Assembly: GCF_003435375.1 (NCBI RefSeq)
Contig: NZ_QWGL01000043.1
Location: forward strand, 1-19,416
Origin: Clostridium sp. AM34-11AC
GTDB lineage: Bacteria > Bacillota > Clostridia > Lachnospirales > Lachnospiraceae
Direction of reading: 5' to 3'
DNA: 19,416 nucleotides
Shown: positions 7,147 to 14,575 of the stretch, piece after piece
Layout of the letters: the number at the start of each line of letters is the position of its first letter
Numbering within the stretch: position 1 is the stretch's first letter
Translations under genes and position numbers: made by a program
Notes under the pieces: model-generated
The model's database searches: none
Seen by the model: the letters and a program-made list of their open reading frames with translations, nothing else
Told to the model about the DNA's origin: nothing

Positions 7147-8518
7147 GAACGATTCAACTTATTTCACGAATGAGGGGTATTTGGTAGACCACCCGATACT
7201 GACATCCTGTGGAATATTTGAATATACAAATCCCGATGGCAGTATCCGTAGGGAGTTGCGATTACCTAAGTATGTGTTCGATGAGAACTCATTGAAAACC
7301 TATCGTGGTAAGCCAATCATCATCACTCACGATGCAGGAGTCGTGGACAAGAACAATGTTGATAAGGAACAGATAGGAACCATACTTTCAGACGGTTACG
7401 AAGATGGAGAAGATGTCCGTGCGGAAATCATTATCCACGATACAGATTCCATGCAAAAGTGCGGTCTCAAGGAGTTGTCCTTGGGATACAACCTCGATTT
7501 GGTTGAAGAGCCGGGAGTGTGGAAAGGTCAGCCGTATGACGCAATTCAGACGAATATCGTCATCAACCACCTTGCACTTGTTGCATCTGCGAGAGCAGGA
7601 GAACAGGCAAGATTGAACATTGATGGGTCTGATGAACCCGAACTAAAAGGAGGTAAAGCAATGGCAAAATCAACAAATTCCCGCCGTGCAGACGGTGGGG
7701 CAATGTCTCCGGAAGAACTCGAAAAAGCCATCGAAGCCTACAAGACAAGAAAGGCTCAGAGAGCATCCGCAGACGAAGAGGAAAAAGAGACACCTGCCGC
7801 TGAGGCAGATGGCGATGCAGCCGAAGAGAACTCCACTCCTGCAACTGAGGAGGAACAGGCTGCTGATGGCGAGGGAGAAGATACTCCGGCAGAAGAGGAA
7901 AAGGGCAGCACTCCGGCAGACATCGCTCAGACGGTTAAAGACCGCAGAGACAGAAGAGATGCTGAGGACGACCCGGAAGATGCCAACGCTGCTATGGGAG
8001 TTATCGCACAGCAGGATGAGGATATTGATATGCTCCTCGCCGCTCTCGAGAAAGTCCTTGCTGAGATGAAAGGCAATGCTGATGGCGAGGAAGAGGAAAA
8101 AGAGACTAAGGAAGATGGCTGCGATGAAGAGGGCGAGGAAGGGAATAAAGACAGTTCCGATGACGAGTCCAAGTCCTTAAATGCAGACTCTGCGGATAAG
8201 ATTGTTCGTCAGAGATTAAGCATCTGCCGTGTTGGAGACAAGCTCAACATGGATGGTCTCGAGGACATGAGCATCAAGCAGGCCAAGAAAGCGATTATCG
8301 CCAAAGTCCTGCCTACAATGCGTATGGATGGTAAGTCCGATGCTTACATTGATGCGATGTATGACCTTGCTGTGAATGAGACCAACAAACACAAGGGAGT
8401 TGCGTATCAGAAACAGCAGATGATGGCACAGACTCCGAAGAGAAGAGCAGACTCCAGCGAGAGTATGGCAGCAAACTCAAGAAAGAACATGATTGCAAGA
8501 GAAGGAGGTAATGAGTAA
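7082..8518 (+). CDS. DUF2213 prohead protease with C-terminal scaffold domain
   Basis: A 478-aa capsid maturation protease. ATG 7082 follows AAAAGGAGG (7062-7070) with an 11-nt gap. Residues 20-180 are the protease domain of the DUF2213 (herpes assemblin-like) type. A plausible His-Ser-His triad is H83 (ITHD), S133 (KELSLGYN) and H163 (INHLALVASA); the assignment is by analogy. Residues 200-370 are acidic low-complexity sequence rich in Glu, Asp and Ala, typical of a scaffold, and 370-478 form a charged helical C-terminus. An internal in-frame ATG at 7661 has its own strong ribosome site (see separate entry). Expected role: hold capsid subunits during assembly, then cleave itself and the scaffold. 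The stop overlaps the next ATG as TAATG. Confidence 0.88.
   Translation: METRDAPKLRRVRRLDSIRLDKNDSTYFTNEGYLVDHPILTSCGIFEYTNPDGSIRRELRLPKYVFDENSLKTYRGKPIIITHDAGVVDKNNVDKEQIGTILSDGYEDGEDVRAEIIIHDTDSMQKCGLKELSLGYNLDLVEEPGVWKGQPYDAIQTNIVINHLALVASARAGEQARLNIDGSDEPELKGGKAMAKSTNSRRADGGAMSPEELEKAIEAYKTRKAQRASADEEEKETPAAEADGDAAEENSTPATEEEQAADGEGEDTPAEEEKGSTPADIAQTVKDRRDRRDAEDDPEDANAAMGVIAQQDEDIDMLLAALEKVLAEMKGNADGEEEEKETKEDGCDEEGEEGNKDSSDDESKSLNADSADKIVRQRLSICRVGDKLNMDGLEDMSIKQAKKAIIAKVLPTMRMDGKSDAYIDAMYDLAVNETNKHKGVAYQKQQMMAQTPKRRADSSESMAANSRKNMIAREGGNE
7645..8518 (+). CDS. Nested scaffold protein from an internal in-frame start
   Basis: Inside the protease gene, AAAAGGAGG (7645-7653) is followed 7 nt later by ATG 7661 in the same frame (residue 194 of the full protein). 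Translation from there gives 285 residues (MAKSTNSRRADGG...), exactly the acidic scaffold-like part without the protease. This is the arrangement of lambda C/Nu3 and similar protease-scaffold pairs. The coding part is 7661-8518; the listed span includes the ribosome site. The site is stronger than that of the full-length start, so the short form may be the more abundant. Expression is inferred. Confidence 0.62.
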
Positions 8519-9015
8519 TGGCAGCACAGCTTAATTACAATTATGGCACCCCGAAGGGTGTACCGGGCGGAAAGTTCGACATCGCATTTGACGAGGTTGT
8601 AACCCGCAAGAATGAGAATGAAGATGGCGTTATGAAGTACGGTCTTGCCGTAGCAGTGGGAACGGATGCAGGTAATGGCATCAAGGTTCCTGTTACTGGC
8701 ACAACTGCCGCACAGATTGAGGGTATCACAATCGCACTGCCTAACACCGAGCAGGATATGGCAGGCAAAGTTGTTGTCAAGAAGAACGCATCCCTCAGTG
8801 TTATGAAGAAAGGCAACATTTGGGGCAGACTTGCCACAGGTGCTACTCCTACCTATGGAACAAAGGCTTATGTTATTCCGGAGGGAGACGAAGCCGGAAC
8901 ATTCACGCACGCAGCCGATAACGGCAAGAGTGATAGCGGCAAGGTTGAATACCTTGACATCAGTGCTACATTCGGCAACGCATCTGATGACGGCATTGCT
9001 GTCATCGTACTTTAA
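8518..9015 (+). CDS. Capsid structural cement/decoration protein (DUF2190-like)
   Basis: A 165-aa, beta-rich, Gly- and Val-rich protein. ATG 8518 overlaps the protease stop (TAATG) and GAAGGAGG (8501-8508) lies 9 nt upstream. MAAQLNYNYGTPKGVPGGKF is typical of the short N-terminus of DUF2190/'structural cement protein Gp24' proteins that are encoded just before the major capsid gene. They bind the outside of the capsid and stabilise it after expansion. The length is close to normal for such proteins. No enzymatic motif is present. The assignment rests on order and general resemblance more than on a diagnostic motif. Confidence 0.72.
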   Translation: MAAQLNYNYGTPKGVPGGKFDIAFDEVVTRKNENEDGVMKYGLAVAVGTDAGNGIKVPVTGTTAAQIEGITIALPNTEQDMAGKVVVKKNASLSVMKKGNIWGRLATGATPTYGTKAYVIPEGDEAGTFTHAADNGKSDSGKVEYLDISATFGNASDDGIAVIVL

Positions 9016-9034
9016 TCTAAGGAGGTAAGAAAGA

Positions 9035-10081
9035 ATGAGCAAAAATTACAATCCCGAAATGCCATCCACTGGCTACGATGTCGCAGACCTTGCGGCATTA
9101 AAGGCATCAAATCTGATGCCTGCACTCAAGGAGGACAGACTTTGCAGATTCGACAGCACAGATGATGCCTCTATCTTCTTTGCGAGAGAACTGGACTACA
9201 TCAAGTCTAAGTCCTACGACAAGATTTATCCGGAGTTCACTGCTCTGAATAATTTCCCTATCACACACGAAGTACCGGAAGGTGCCGAGTCCATGACATA
9301 CTACTCTTACGAGAGAACCGGTATGGCTGCAATCATCAGCAACTATGCTACTGACCTCCCGAGAGCAGATGTTAAGGGTGCTCCATCTACTGCATTTGTT
9401 AAGTCTATCGGTACATCCTACGGATATTCGGTACAGGATATGAGAGCGAGCCGTATGGCAGGAAAGTCTCTCGATACTCGCCGTGCTGATTCTGCAAGAT
9501 ACGCAGTAGACCGCACAACCAATGTCATCGCATTTGCGGGCGATAAGCAGAACAACCTTGTCGGAGTTCTGTCTACCGACAACAACATTCCTCTTTACAC
9601 TCTCAGCGAGGTTGAGGATGAGAAGGGAGTTAAGCATACTGACTTCAAGCATAAGACAGCATCTCAGATTCTTGATGACATCAACGGTATGTTTGCATAC
9701 CAGGCGAAGATTACCAAGGGCGTTGAACACGCTGATACTCTGATGCTCCCTCACAGCGTCTACATCGACATCTCCACTCGTCAGATTCCAAACACAGGAT
9801 ATACGGTACTTCGTTTTCTCAAGGAGAACGCACCGTACCTCAAGGACATAGTGTCTGCACCGGAGTTAGAGACAGATGCTGAGGATACGAACCCTTACAA
9901 GAAGGGCGTTATGTTCCTGTATACGAACTCTGTCGATAAGTTCAGTCTCGAGATTCCGATGCCGTTCTATCAGTATCCGTTACAGAACAGAAACCTCGAA
10001 ATAATCGTTCCTTGCGAGGAGCGTGTCGCAGGTTGCATCATTTATTATCCGCTCTCTGCACTCATTGCAGTCGGAGCGTAG
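9035..10081 (+). CDS. Major capsid protein (DUF2184 family)
   Basis: A 348-aa shell-forming protein, expected HK97 fold. ATG 9035 follows AAGGAGGT (9019-9026) at 8-nt spacing. The DUF2184 character shows in 'FFARELDYIKSKSYDKIYPE' (about 50-69), the 'EGAESMTYYSYERTGMAAII' strand region (about 82-101) and the C-terminal 'RNLEIIVPCEERVAGCIIYY' near the end, with the usual run of helices and strands between. There is no long N-terminal scaffold segment. This fits the separate scaffold encoded upstream and suggests little or no N-terminal processing of the capsid protein itself. Position between cement and connector genes is as expected. Confidence 0.9.
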   Translation: MSKNYNPEMPSTGYDVADLAALKASNLMPALKEDRLCRFDSTDDASIFFARELDYIKSKSYDKIYPEFTALNNFPITHEVPEGAESMTYYSYERTGMAAIISNYATDLPRADVKGAPSTAFVKSIGTSYGYSVQDMRASRMAGKSLDTRRADSARYAVDRTTNVIAFAGDKQNNLVGVLSTDNNIPLYTLSEVEDEKGVKHTDFKHKTASQILDDINGMFAYQAKITKGVEHADTLMLPHSVYIDISTRQIPNTGYTVLRFLKENAPYLKDIVSAPELETDAEDTNPYKKGVMFLYTNSVDKFSLEIPMPFYQYPLQNRNLEIIVPCEERVAGCIIYYPLSALIAVGA

Positions 10082-10105
10082 TCTGAAAGAAGGAGGAAAT
10101 GCGAA

Positions 10106-10489
10106 ATGGCAATTAAGATGACGAATTTATCTGAAAAGGTAATTGGAGTTGGCGAGGTAACAGTACTTCCGGGGGAAACCAAGGAAGTACCTGTTGCTTT
10201 TGAGACAAGTCCTATCTTAGAAGTGTATAAGAATATGGGGTTAGTATCCCTGTCCGGAAAGGCAACAGCCGCTACAAAGGCTGCCACCGAGAAGAAAGCC
10301 GAGGAAGAGAAAGCAAAGGCTGAGGCAGAAGCCAAAGCTGCCGCCGAGAAGAAAGCAAAGTTAGACTCTCTCAAGGATGCGTCCGATGAGGAAGTTGCCG
10401 CTCTTGCACAGGAACTCGGCATCAACCCGGCAGAGTGCAAGGACCTCGCAGATGTACGCAAAAAGGTAAAGGCTGCTCTCAGCAAATAA
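10106..10489 (+). CDS. Small head protein with Ala/Lys/Glu helix and HeH-like end
   Basis: A 127-aa protein. ATG 10106 follows AAGGAGG (10090-10096) at 9-nt spacing. Three parts are visible: a beta-like N-terminus (1-50, with VGEVTVLPGETKEVPV), a long charged helix of Ala, Lys and Glu repeats (about 52-92, e.g. KKAEEEKAKAEAEAKAAAEK) likely to be a coiled coil, and a C-terminal two-helix unit (93-125, ASDEEVAALAQELGI then DLADVRKKV). The last part resembles HeH/LEM-type helix-extension-helix motifs seen in small phage proteins next to capsid genes. Possible roles are head accessory or DNA/connector contact; none is shown. Confidence 0.6.
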   Translation: MAIKMTNLSEKVIGVGEVTVLPGETKEVPVAFETSPILEVYKNMGLVSLSGKATAATKAATEKKAEEEKAKAEAEAKAAAEKKAKLDSLKDASDEEVAALAQELGINPAECKDLADVRKKVKAALSK

Positions 10490-10506
10490 GTTGAGGAGGT
10501 GGCTTT

Positions 10507-10923
10507 ATGAATGCCTTAGAAATATTCCGGATGGTTGCAAAGGAATTTGATGACCTGCCGGATGAAGATGTAGTCAACGATGACGGCAAGGTTACTCAGC
10601 ATGGCGTCAAATCGTTTATCGAACTGTACTCAGACCAAATCAGCGAGAAGAGGTTCGGAAAGTCGTACCAAAAGGCATTGGCATATCTGACCGCTCACAA
10701 GTTGAAGATGAATGGGTATGGAGACACCGGAACAGGAACCATTGCAGACTCACTCAGAGTTGGCTCATATTCAGAGGGCGAAACCTCAATCAGTTATACG
10801 ACCGGACAACAGACGAATCTCCAAGTCGATGCGGAATATGCACTTACCGTATATGGCTTGGAGTTTCTTACGCTCCGGAGAAACGCAATCATCCCGATTG
10901 TATCAGCAGGAGAGGCTCAATGA
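10507..10923 (+). CDS. Head-tail connector/adaptor (DUF4054-like)
   Basis: A 138-aa protein. ATG 10507 follows GAGGAGGTGG (10493-10502). The helical pattern, with 'RFGKSYQKALAYLTAHKLKM' at about 57-76 followed by a disordered Gly/Thr stretch and 'AEYALTVYGLEFLTLRRNAI' at about 108-127, is that of DUF4054-type adaptors. These bind beneath the portal as the first neck ring. It sits first in a four-gene neck block after the capsid genes, as expected. The stop overlaps the next start as ATGA, implying coupled translation. The mapping to a named ring position is inferred. Confidence 0.72.
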   Translation: MNALEIFRMVAKEFDDLPDEDVVNDDGKVTQHGVKSFIELYSDQISEKRFGKSYQKALAYLTAHKLKMNGYGDTGTGTIADSLRVGSYSEGETSISYTTGQQTNLQVDAEYALTVYGLEFLTLRRNAIIPIVSAGEAQ

Positions 10924-11387
10924 GTGTGAGAATTACCGACACCGTGACAGCGGACGGCAGAAAGTTTCAGAAAATGCTCAAGGAACTGGCAGAAAAGGAA
11001 GTGCGAGTCGGATTCCAACATGGCAAAGCCACGGAGGAGGACGGCACAGACATCTGCGACATTGCAGCATGGAACGAACTCGGAACTGTGCATATTCCGG
11101 CTCGTCCGTTTTTGCGTATGAGTGTTGATGACAACACATCAAAGATTAAAAGCTTCTTACAGGAGAAGAGAAAAGACCTCGTAAGAGGTGTTTCTGCCGA
11201 ACAGGTCCTCAAGGAGATAGGGATTTTTCAGAAAGACCTTATCCAAGAGAAGATTACGGACGGCAGTTTCGCACCAAATGCGGCATCGACTGTCAAGAAG
11301 AAAGGTTCATCCAAACCATTGATTGATACTGGACGAATGAGACAGTCGGTCAATTACGAAATTAAGCAGAAGGGAAGTGGAGACTGA
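10920..11387 (+). CDS. HK97 gp10-like neck/tail completion protein
   Basis: A 155-aa protein starting at the ATGA overlap. Features seen: 'KEVRVGFQHG' (residues 26-35), a 'AAWNELGTVHIPARPFLR' motif (about 49-66) and 'SKPLIDTGRMRQSVNYEI' near the end (about 131-148). The [AN]E[FL]GT...IPARPFLR and LxDTGRMRxS motifs are characteristic of the HK97-gp10/phage virion morphogenesis group, which completes the neck or tail end before joining. Length is typical. The stop overlaps the next ATG (TGATG). Confidence 0.78.
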   Translation: MSVRITDTVTADGRKFQKMLKELAEKEVRVGFQHGKATEEDGTDICDIAAWNELGTVHIPARPFLRMSVDDNTSKIKSFLQEKRKDLVRGVSAEQVLKEIGIFQKDLIQEKITDGSFAPNAASTVKKKGSSKPLIDTGRMRQSVNYEIKQKGSGD

Positions 11388-11749
11388 TGAACTTCTTAAA
11401 GAAGAATTACACGCTGAGGCGTTATTCAGAGCCTAAATATGTTCAAGGGTATTCTTCTATACCTTACGAAGATTTAACGCTCCCTATGGATATACAGACC
11501 TTAGAGGACACCATACAGACCGAAGAGGACGGTAGGAAATCAGTTCAGAAGCTGAAAGTATTCTGTGACTACGAGATTTTGGCTGAGGATGAGCATAAAA
11601 AGCAGAAAGCAGACCGTGTTTGGTTTCAAGGGAAGTGGTTCGAGTGCCTGTCAAGCAGGTTAAGTGAGAACACGCCGCTGAAACACTGGACGGCAACATT
11701 CGTACAGTGCTTGGATGCCGAAGATGGTCCACAACAGGAGGGCGAATAA
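11387..11749 (+). CDS. Neck protein, probable head closure/connector subunit
   Basis: A 120-aa protein starting at a TGATG overlap, without a strong ribosome site of its own, so translation is probably coupled. Beta-strand-rich, with 'DYEILAEDEHKKQKADRVWF' and 'QGKWFECLSS' followed by 'PLKHWTATFVQC'. The pattern of a small barrel with a conserved Trp and a late 'HWTATFV' strand is like the short neck proteins found at this place in DUF1073/DUF2184/DUF3383-type myophages. A precise family was not recognised; the role comes mainly from the position between gp10-like and gp12-like genes. Confidence 0.6.
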   Translation: MNFLKKNYTLRRYSEPKYVQGYSSIPYEDLTLPMDIQTLEDTIQTEEDGRKSVQKLKVFCDYEILAEDEHKKQKADRVWFQGKWFECLSSRLSENTPLKHWTATFVQCLDAEDGPQQEGE

Positions 11750-12345
11750 TGAACATGGAGAATGTAGAGTCGGTCATCTACGATGTTACGGCTGAGTTCT
11801 TCCACGGTGCTACGGTCATTTGGGCGGAGCAGGTAAATACGAAACCGGATTTACCGTATGTGACACTCAAGACAGGAAACCTCAACAGAACTCGCTTTCC
11901 AGTGGTAGATGATGACGGAAACAGGTTTTATCCGTGTAGTACATTACTCGAGATAAACCTGTACACCAAAGGCAAGGCGGTTACGGTGGCAGAGAATGTT
12001 ACCGGAAACTATGCCAACACAGCCGCAAGCGATTTGCAGGATTTCTTCAATTACCTCGACTCCGAGGGGATTGTGGACAAACTGGCAGCACACGGCATGG
12101 ATATATCTCTCGAACCGCCTGTGAGGGATTTGACAAATTTGCAGAATGACAGTAAGTACCGTTACCGAGCAATGGCTGAGGCAACGGTTTCTTTTTCTCA
12201 AGAAGCAAATGGTCGTTACGGAATTGGTGGCATGGATGCTCCAAACGCATCCGGAGGCGGCTCTGCTGAGATGGCAGATGCAACATCGGGTGTCATCGAG
12301 GAAGTAGAAATTTCAGAAGAAACCTATGAAGGAGGTAAAGCATAA
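11749..12345 (+). CDS. Neck terminator/tail terminator protein (gp12-like)
   Basis: A 198-aa protein. ATG 11749 is preferred over an upstream in-frame TTG at 11707 because AGGAGGG (11736-11742) sits 6 nt before it and it overlaps the previous stop as TAATG. 'PDLPYVTLKTG' followed by 'STLLEINLYTKGKA', 'DLQDFFNYLDSEGIVDKLAA' and 'YRYRAMAEATVSFSQEANGR' is the pattern of the LIC_12616/neck-terminator family, which caps the tail tube and meets the head. The last 30 residues are a Gly/Ser/Glu-rich extension with no recognised function. Encoded immediately before the sheath, as usual. Confidence 0.75.
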   Translation: MNMENVESVIYDVTAEFFHGATVIWAEQVNTKPDLPYVTLKTGNLNRTRFPVVDDDGNRFYPCSTLLEINLYTKGKAVTVAENVTGNYANTAASDLQDFFNYLDSEGIVDKLAAHGMDISLEPPVRDLTNLQNDSKYRYRAMAEATVSFSQEANGRYGIGGMDAPNASGGGSAEMADATSGVIEEVEISEETYEGGKA

Positions 12346-13442
12346 TGAAGAACAATCCATTAGATGACATCATCAAGTGCGATGTCGAGATTTCAAATCC
12401 GGGTTCAAGTGATGTGAGTTTCGACAGTATCCTCTTGGTGGTAGCCGGACCCGCTGCAAAAGGCACAGCAACAATCTCCGGCACGACAGCAATCAGCAAG
12501 GCTGATGAATTACTTAACTATGGTTACAAGACCGACAGTCCTGCATACATCGCTGCAACGGTTGCTTTTTCTCAGAACCCATCTCCGGATGAACTGTATA
12601 TCATTGTCCGTGAAAAGACTGCTGAGAAAAGCGCTTATGAAGATGTCGATACTACGCTTGCAAGAGCGAATAGTGAGGCATCATTCTACGGCATCCACCT
12701 CACGGAGTTCAGAGACAGTACGGATATTGAGGCTGCAAAGACTTGGGCGGAGGCAAACGAGAAGTTGTACGCATTTGAGTACACGGACATCAACTCTTGT
12801 CCGGTAGAGAATTCCGGTTTCTACCGTACATTCGGTATTTTCTCCGGACTCGCAGATGGTTATGCAGCAGAAGAACAGCCTGTTGAAAACCAGTATGCAG
12901 CACTGGCTTGGATGGCTAAGTGTTTCGGATATGACCCGGGAACTGAGACATGGAACCTCAAGGAACTGGCAACAATCGCTCCTACGAAGTTGTCAACGGA
13001 GCAGAAGGAAGCACTGGGAGCAAAGAATATCAACACATTTCTCCGCTATGCAGGATGCAACTGTGCAATGGGCGGCATGACCCTTGCGGGAGAGTGGATT
13101 GATGTTATCCGTTTCAGAGACTGGCTCAAGAATGAGTTGCAGATTAGAACATTCAATGCCCTCAAGACCAACCGCAAGGTTCCGTTTACTGACGGAGGTA
13201 TCGGTCTGATTGAGGGAGTTATGGACTCCACTCTCAAGGATGGGCAGGACATCGGAGGCATCGCTCCTACGGAGTATGACGATGACGATAATCCTATCTA
13301 TGGATATTCGGTCACTGTTCCAAAGGCATCCGACCTCACGGAGGCAGAAAGAAAGTCGAGAAAACTTACAGGATGCAAGTGGTCTGCTCGACTCGCAGGA
13401 GCAATCCATGCAGTAGAAATCAGCGGCAACTTGACATTCTAA
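12345..13442 (+). CDS. Contractile tail sheath protein (DUF3383 family)
   Basis: A 365-aa protein. ATG 12345 overlaps the previous stop (TAATG) and AAGGAGG (12329-12335) lies 9 nt upstream. DUF3383 features: an N-terminal 'KCDVEISNPGSSDVSFDSIL' strand region, 'SPAYIAATVAFSQNPSPDEL' (about 65-84), a central alpha/beta part, and a C-terminal 'GCKWSARLAGAIHAVEISGN' (about 343-362) that matches the sheath core where subunits interlock. Short for a sheath but normal for this family. Its presence makes the virion a contractile-tailed myovirus type. Confidence 0.9.
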   Translation: MKNNPLDDIIKCDVEISNPGSSDVSFDSILLVVAGPAAKGTATISGTTAISKADELLNYGYKTDSPAYIAATVAFSQNPSPDELYIIVREKTAEKSAYEDVDTTLARANSEASFYGIHLTEFRDSTDIEAAKTWAEANEKLYAFEYTDINSCPVENSGFYRTFGIFSGLADGYAAEEQPVENQYAALAWMAKCFGYDPGTETWNLKELATIAPTKLSTEQKEALGAKNINTFLRYAGCNCAMGGMTLAGEWIDVIRFRDWLKNELQIRTFNALKTNRKVPFTDGGIGLIEGVMDSTLKDGQDIGGIAPTEYDDDDNPIYGYSVTVPKASDLTEAERKSRKLTGCKWSARLAGAIHAVEISGNLTF

Positions 13443-13461
13443 GGAAGGAGGATAAAGGACA

Positions 13462-13875
13462 ATGAGTAAAGTTACTACTTACAATCCTAAGAAAGTTACC
13501 TGTGCATTAGGTAGACACATCGTTTCCGGCTTTGCGGATGACTCATTCATCAGCATCGAACCTGCGGGCGATGGTACTTCCTATGTCGTTGGTGCGGATG
13601 GAGAGATTGCTCGAAGCATCGACCCTTCCAATGTCTACACGATTAAGCTGGCACTGTTACAGGCATCCGCTACAAACAAGTACCTGCAAAAGATGTACGA
13701 CAAGGACAAGAAAGACGGCACAGGCACATTCAGTGTGAACATTGCCGACCTGCTCGGAAACGAGAAGTTCACAGGCTCAGTTGCGTGGGTTACAAAACCC
13801 GCATCATGGGCGAGAGGTAAGGCACAGGGCAACCGTGAATGGGAAATCGCCGTAGGCGAAGGACAGTTCAAGTAA
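13462..13875 (+). CDS. Tail tube protein (DUF3277-like)
   Basis: A 137-aa protein immediately after the sheath. ATG 13462 follows AAGGAGG (13445-13451). 'TTYNPKKVTCALGRHIVSGF' at the start, 'DSFISIEPAGDGTSYVVGADGE' in the middle and 'FTGSVAWVTKPASWARGKA' near the end match the DUF3277 tube family of myophages. These subunits stack as hexameric rings to form the inner tube through which DNA passes. The length is normal and the gene appears intact. Confidence 0.88.
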   Translation: MSKVTTYNPKKVTCALGRHIVSGFADDSFISIEPAGDGTSYVVGADGEIARSIDPSNVYTIKLALLQASATNKYLQKMYDKDKKDGTGTFSVNIADLLGNEKFTGSVAWVTKPASWARGKAQGNREWEIAVGEGQFK

Positions 13876-13889
13876 GGAGGAAATGAAAC

Positions 13890-14375
13890 ATGGCATTGAA
13901 ACAGATGGAAGCAAAAAAGGTAACTGTTGGCGATAACAGTTTTCACATCAAGCCGTTCCCGGCATTTAAGGCGGCAAATCTTACAGGGGAGTTAGCGTCT
14001 GTGCTGTCTCCCCTTATTGGTGCGATTGCACCGCTTGTCGGGGATGGAGACTTGATGGATGTAGATGTAAATAAGGCTGCTGAGGCACTGTCAACATCAA
14101 CCGTAATCAACGGAGACAGATTGGAGGCTCTGATGAAGAAACTCCTGCTTGGCGGCAATATTGTTATTGAATATGAGGACGAAGAGGGCGAGAGACAGCA
14201 GGATGTACTCGATAAGGACCTCGCTGATGAAGTGTTCTGCGGCAATGTGCAGGATATGTTCGTTCTCTGCGTTCATGTAATAAAGTTGAACTTCAACGGT
14301 TTTTTCGAGAAGTTAGCCACCCTATCTGGGAAAGCCGAACAGGTGGCTGCCAAGACTCCGAGGAAGATATTGTAA
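13890..14375 (+). CDS. Tail assembly chaperone, zero-frame product
   Basis: A 161-aa protein. ATG 13890 follows TAAGGAGG (13873-13880). It lies between tube and tape measure, the fixed position of the tail assembly chaperone (lambda gpG equivalent). The N-terminus 'KKVTVGDNSFHIKPFPAFKA' resembles other tail chaperones of Bacillota myophages. It ends '...NGFFEKLATLSGKAEQ' to TPRKIL. Before its stop it contains a slippery heptamer and pseudoknot that allow a second, longer product (separate entries). Expected job: bind the tape measure during tail assembly and be absent from the finished virion. Confidence 0.85.
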   Translation: MALKQMEAKKVTVGDNSFHIKPFPAFKAANLTGELASVLSPLIGAIAPLVGDGDLMDVDVNKAAEALSTSTVINGDRLEALMKKLLLGGNIVIEYEDEEGERQQDVLDKDLADEVFCGNVQDMFVLCVHVIKLNFNGFFEKLATLSGKAEQVAAKTPRKIL

Positions 14376-14572
14376 AGTTCGGCAAGTTTGATTATTCACA
14401 ATTCAGTGAGTTGGAACTCCGGTGTTACATCCTCATCAAGGCGGGAATGGTATCTATGACCGAATTGCAAGAGGTTTACACTCTCGATGAAATGCTGAAA
14501 TTATACGCACTGTATTCTATGCAGTTAGATATTGAGAAAGGGAGAGCAGACGAACTGGAAAGGAGGTCTTGA
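13890..14572 (+). CDS. Tail assembly chaperone, -1 frameshift product (gpGT-like)
   Basis: Read as 13890-14306 joined to 14306-14572, giving 227 aa. The first 139 residues are shared with the 161-aa product. After NGFF the frame changes to give REVSHPIWESRTGGCQDSEE and on to ...MQLDIEKGRADELERRS, ending at TGA 14570-14572. The extension is 88 residues, helical in its second half (ELELRCYILIKAGMVSMTEL and following), and fills the gap up to the tape measure. The -1 frame has no ribosome-site-supported start, so frameshifting is the simplest way to translate it. The ribosome site of the tape measure lies inside its last codons. In lambda-like systems the longer form links the chaperone to the tape measure and tube subunits. 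Confidence 0.85.
14300..14383 (+). promoter_or_regulatory. Programmed -1 frameshift signal: slippery heptamer plus pseudoknot
   Basis: The heptamer T TTT TTC (14300-14306) is in phase with zero-frame codons GGT TTT TTC. After an 8-nt spacer, stem 1 is AGCCACC (14315-14321) with GGTGGCT (14342-14348). Stem 2 pairs GCCGAAC in the stem-1 loop (14334-14340) with GTTCGGC (14377-14383). One nucleotide (14341) separates the two helices, so they could stack; the connecting loops are 12 and 28 nt. The zero-frame stop is at 14373-14375, before the second strand of stem 2. Confidence 0.88.
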
Positions 14573-14575
14573 TAA

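Noticed and set aside
8407..9042. 211-codon open frame on the - strand opposite the protease end and cement gene
   Set aside because: It lies wholly opposite well-supported + strand genes, with no ribosome site and no recognisable domain; such long antisense frames are by-products of biased codon use.
9107..9754. 215-codon open frame on the - strand opposite the major capsid gene
   Set aside because: Shadow of the capsid gene, with no ribosome site, promoter or family pattern.
14326..14334. TGGGAAAG as the frameshift heptamer in the tail chaperone
   Set aside because: The zero frame reads TCT GGG AAA, so the X XXY YYZ phase is wrong; TTTTTTC at 14300 is in phase and correctly spaced from the pseudoknot.
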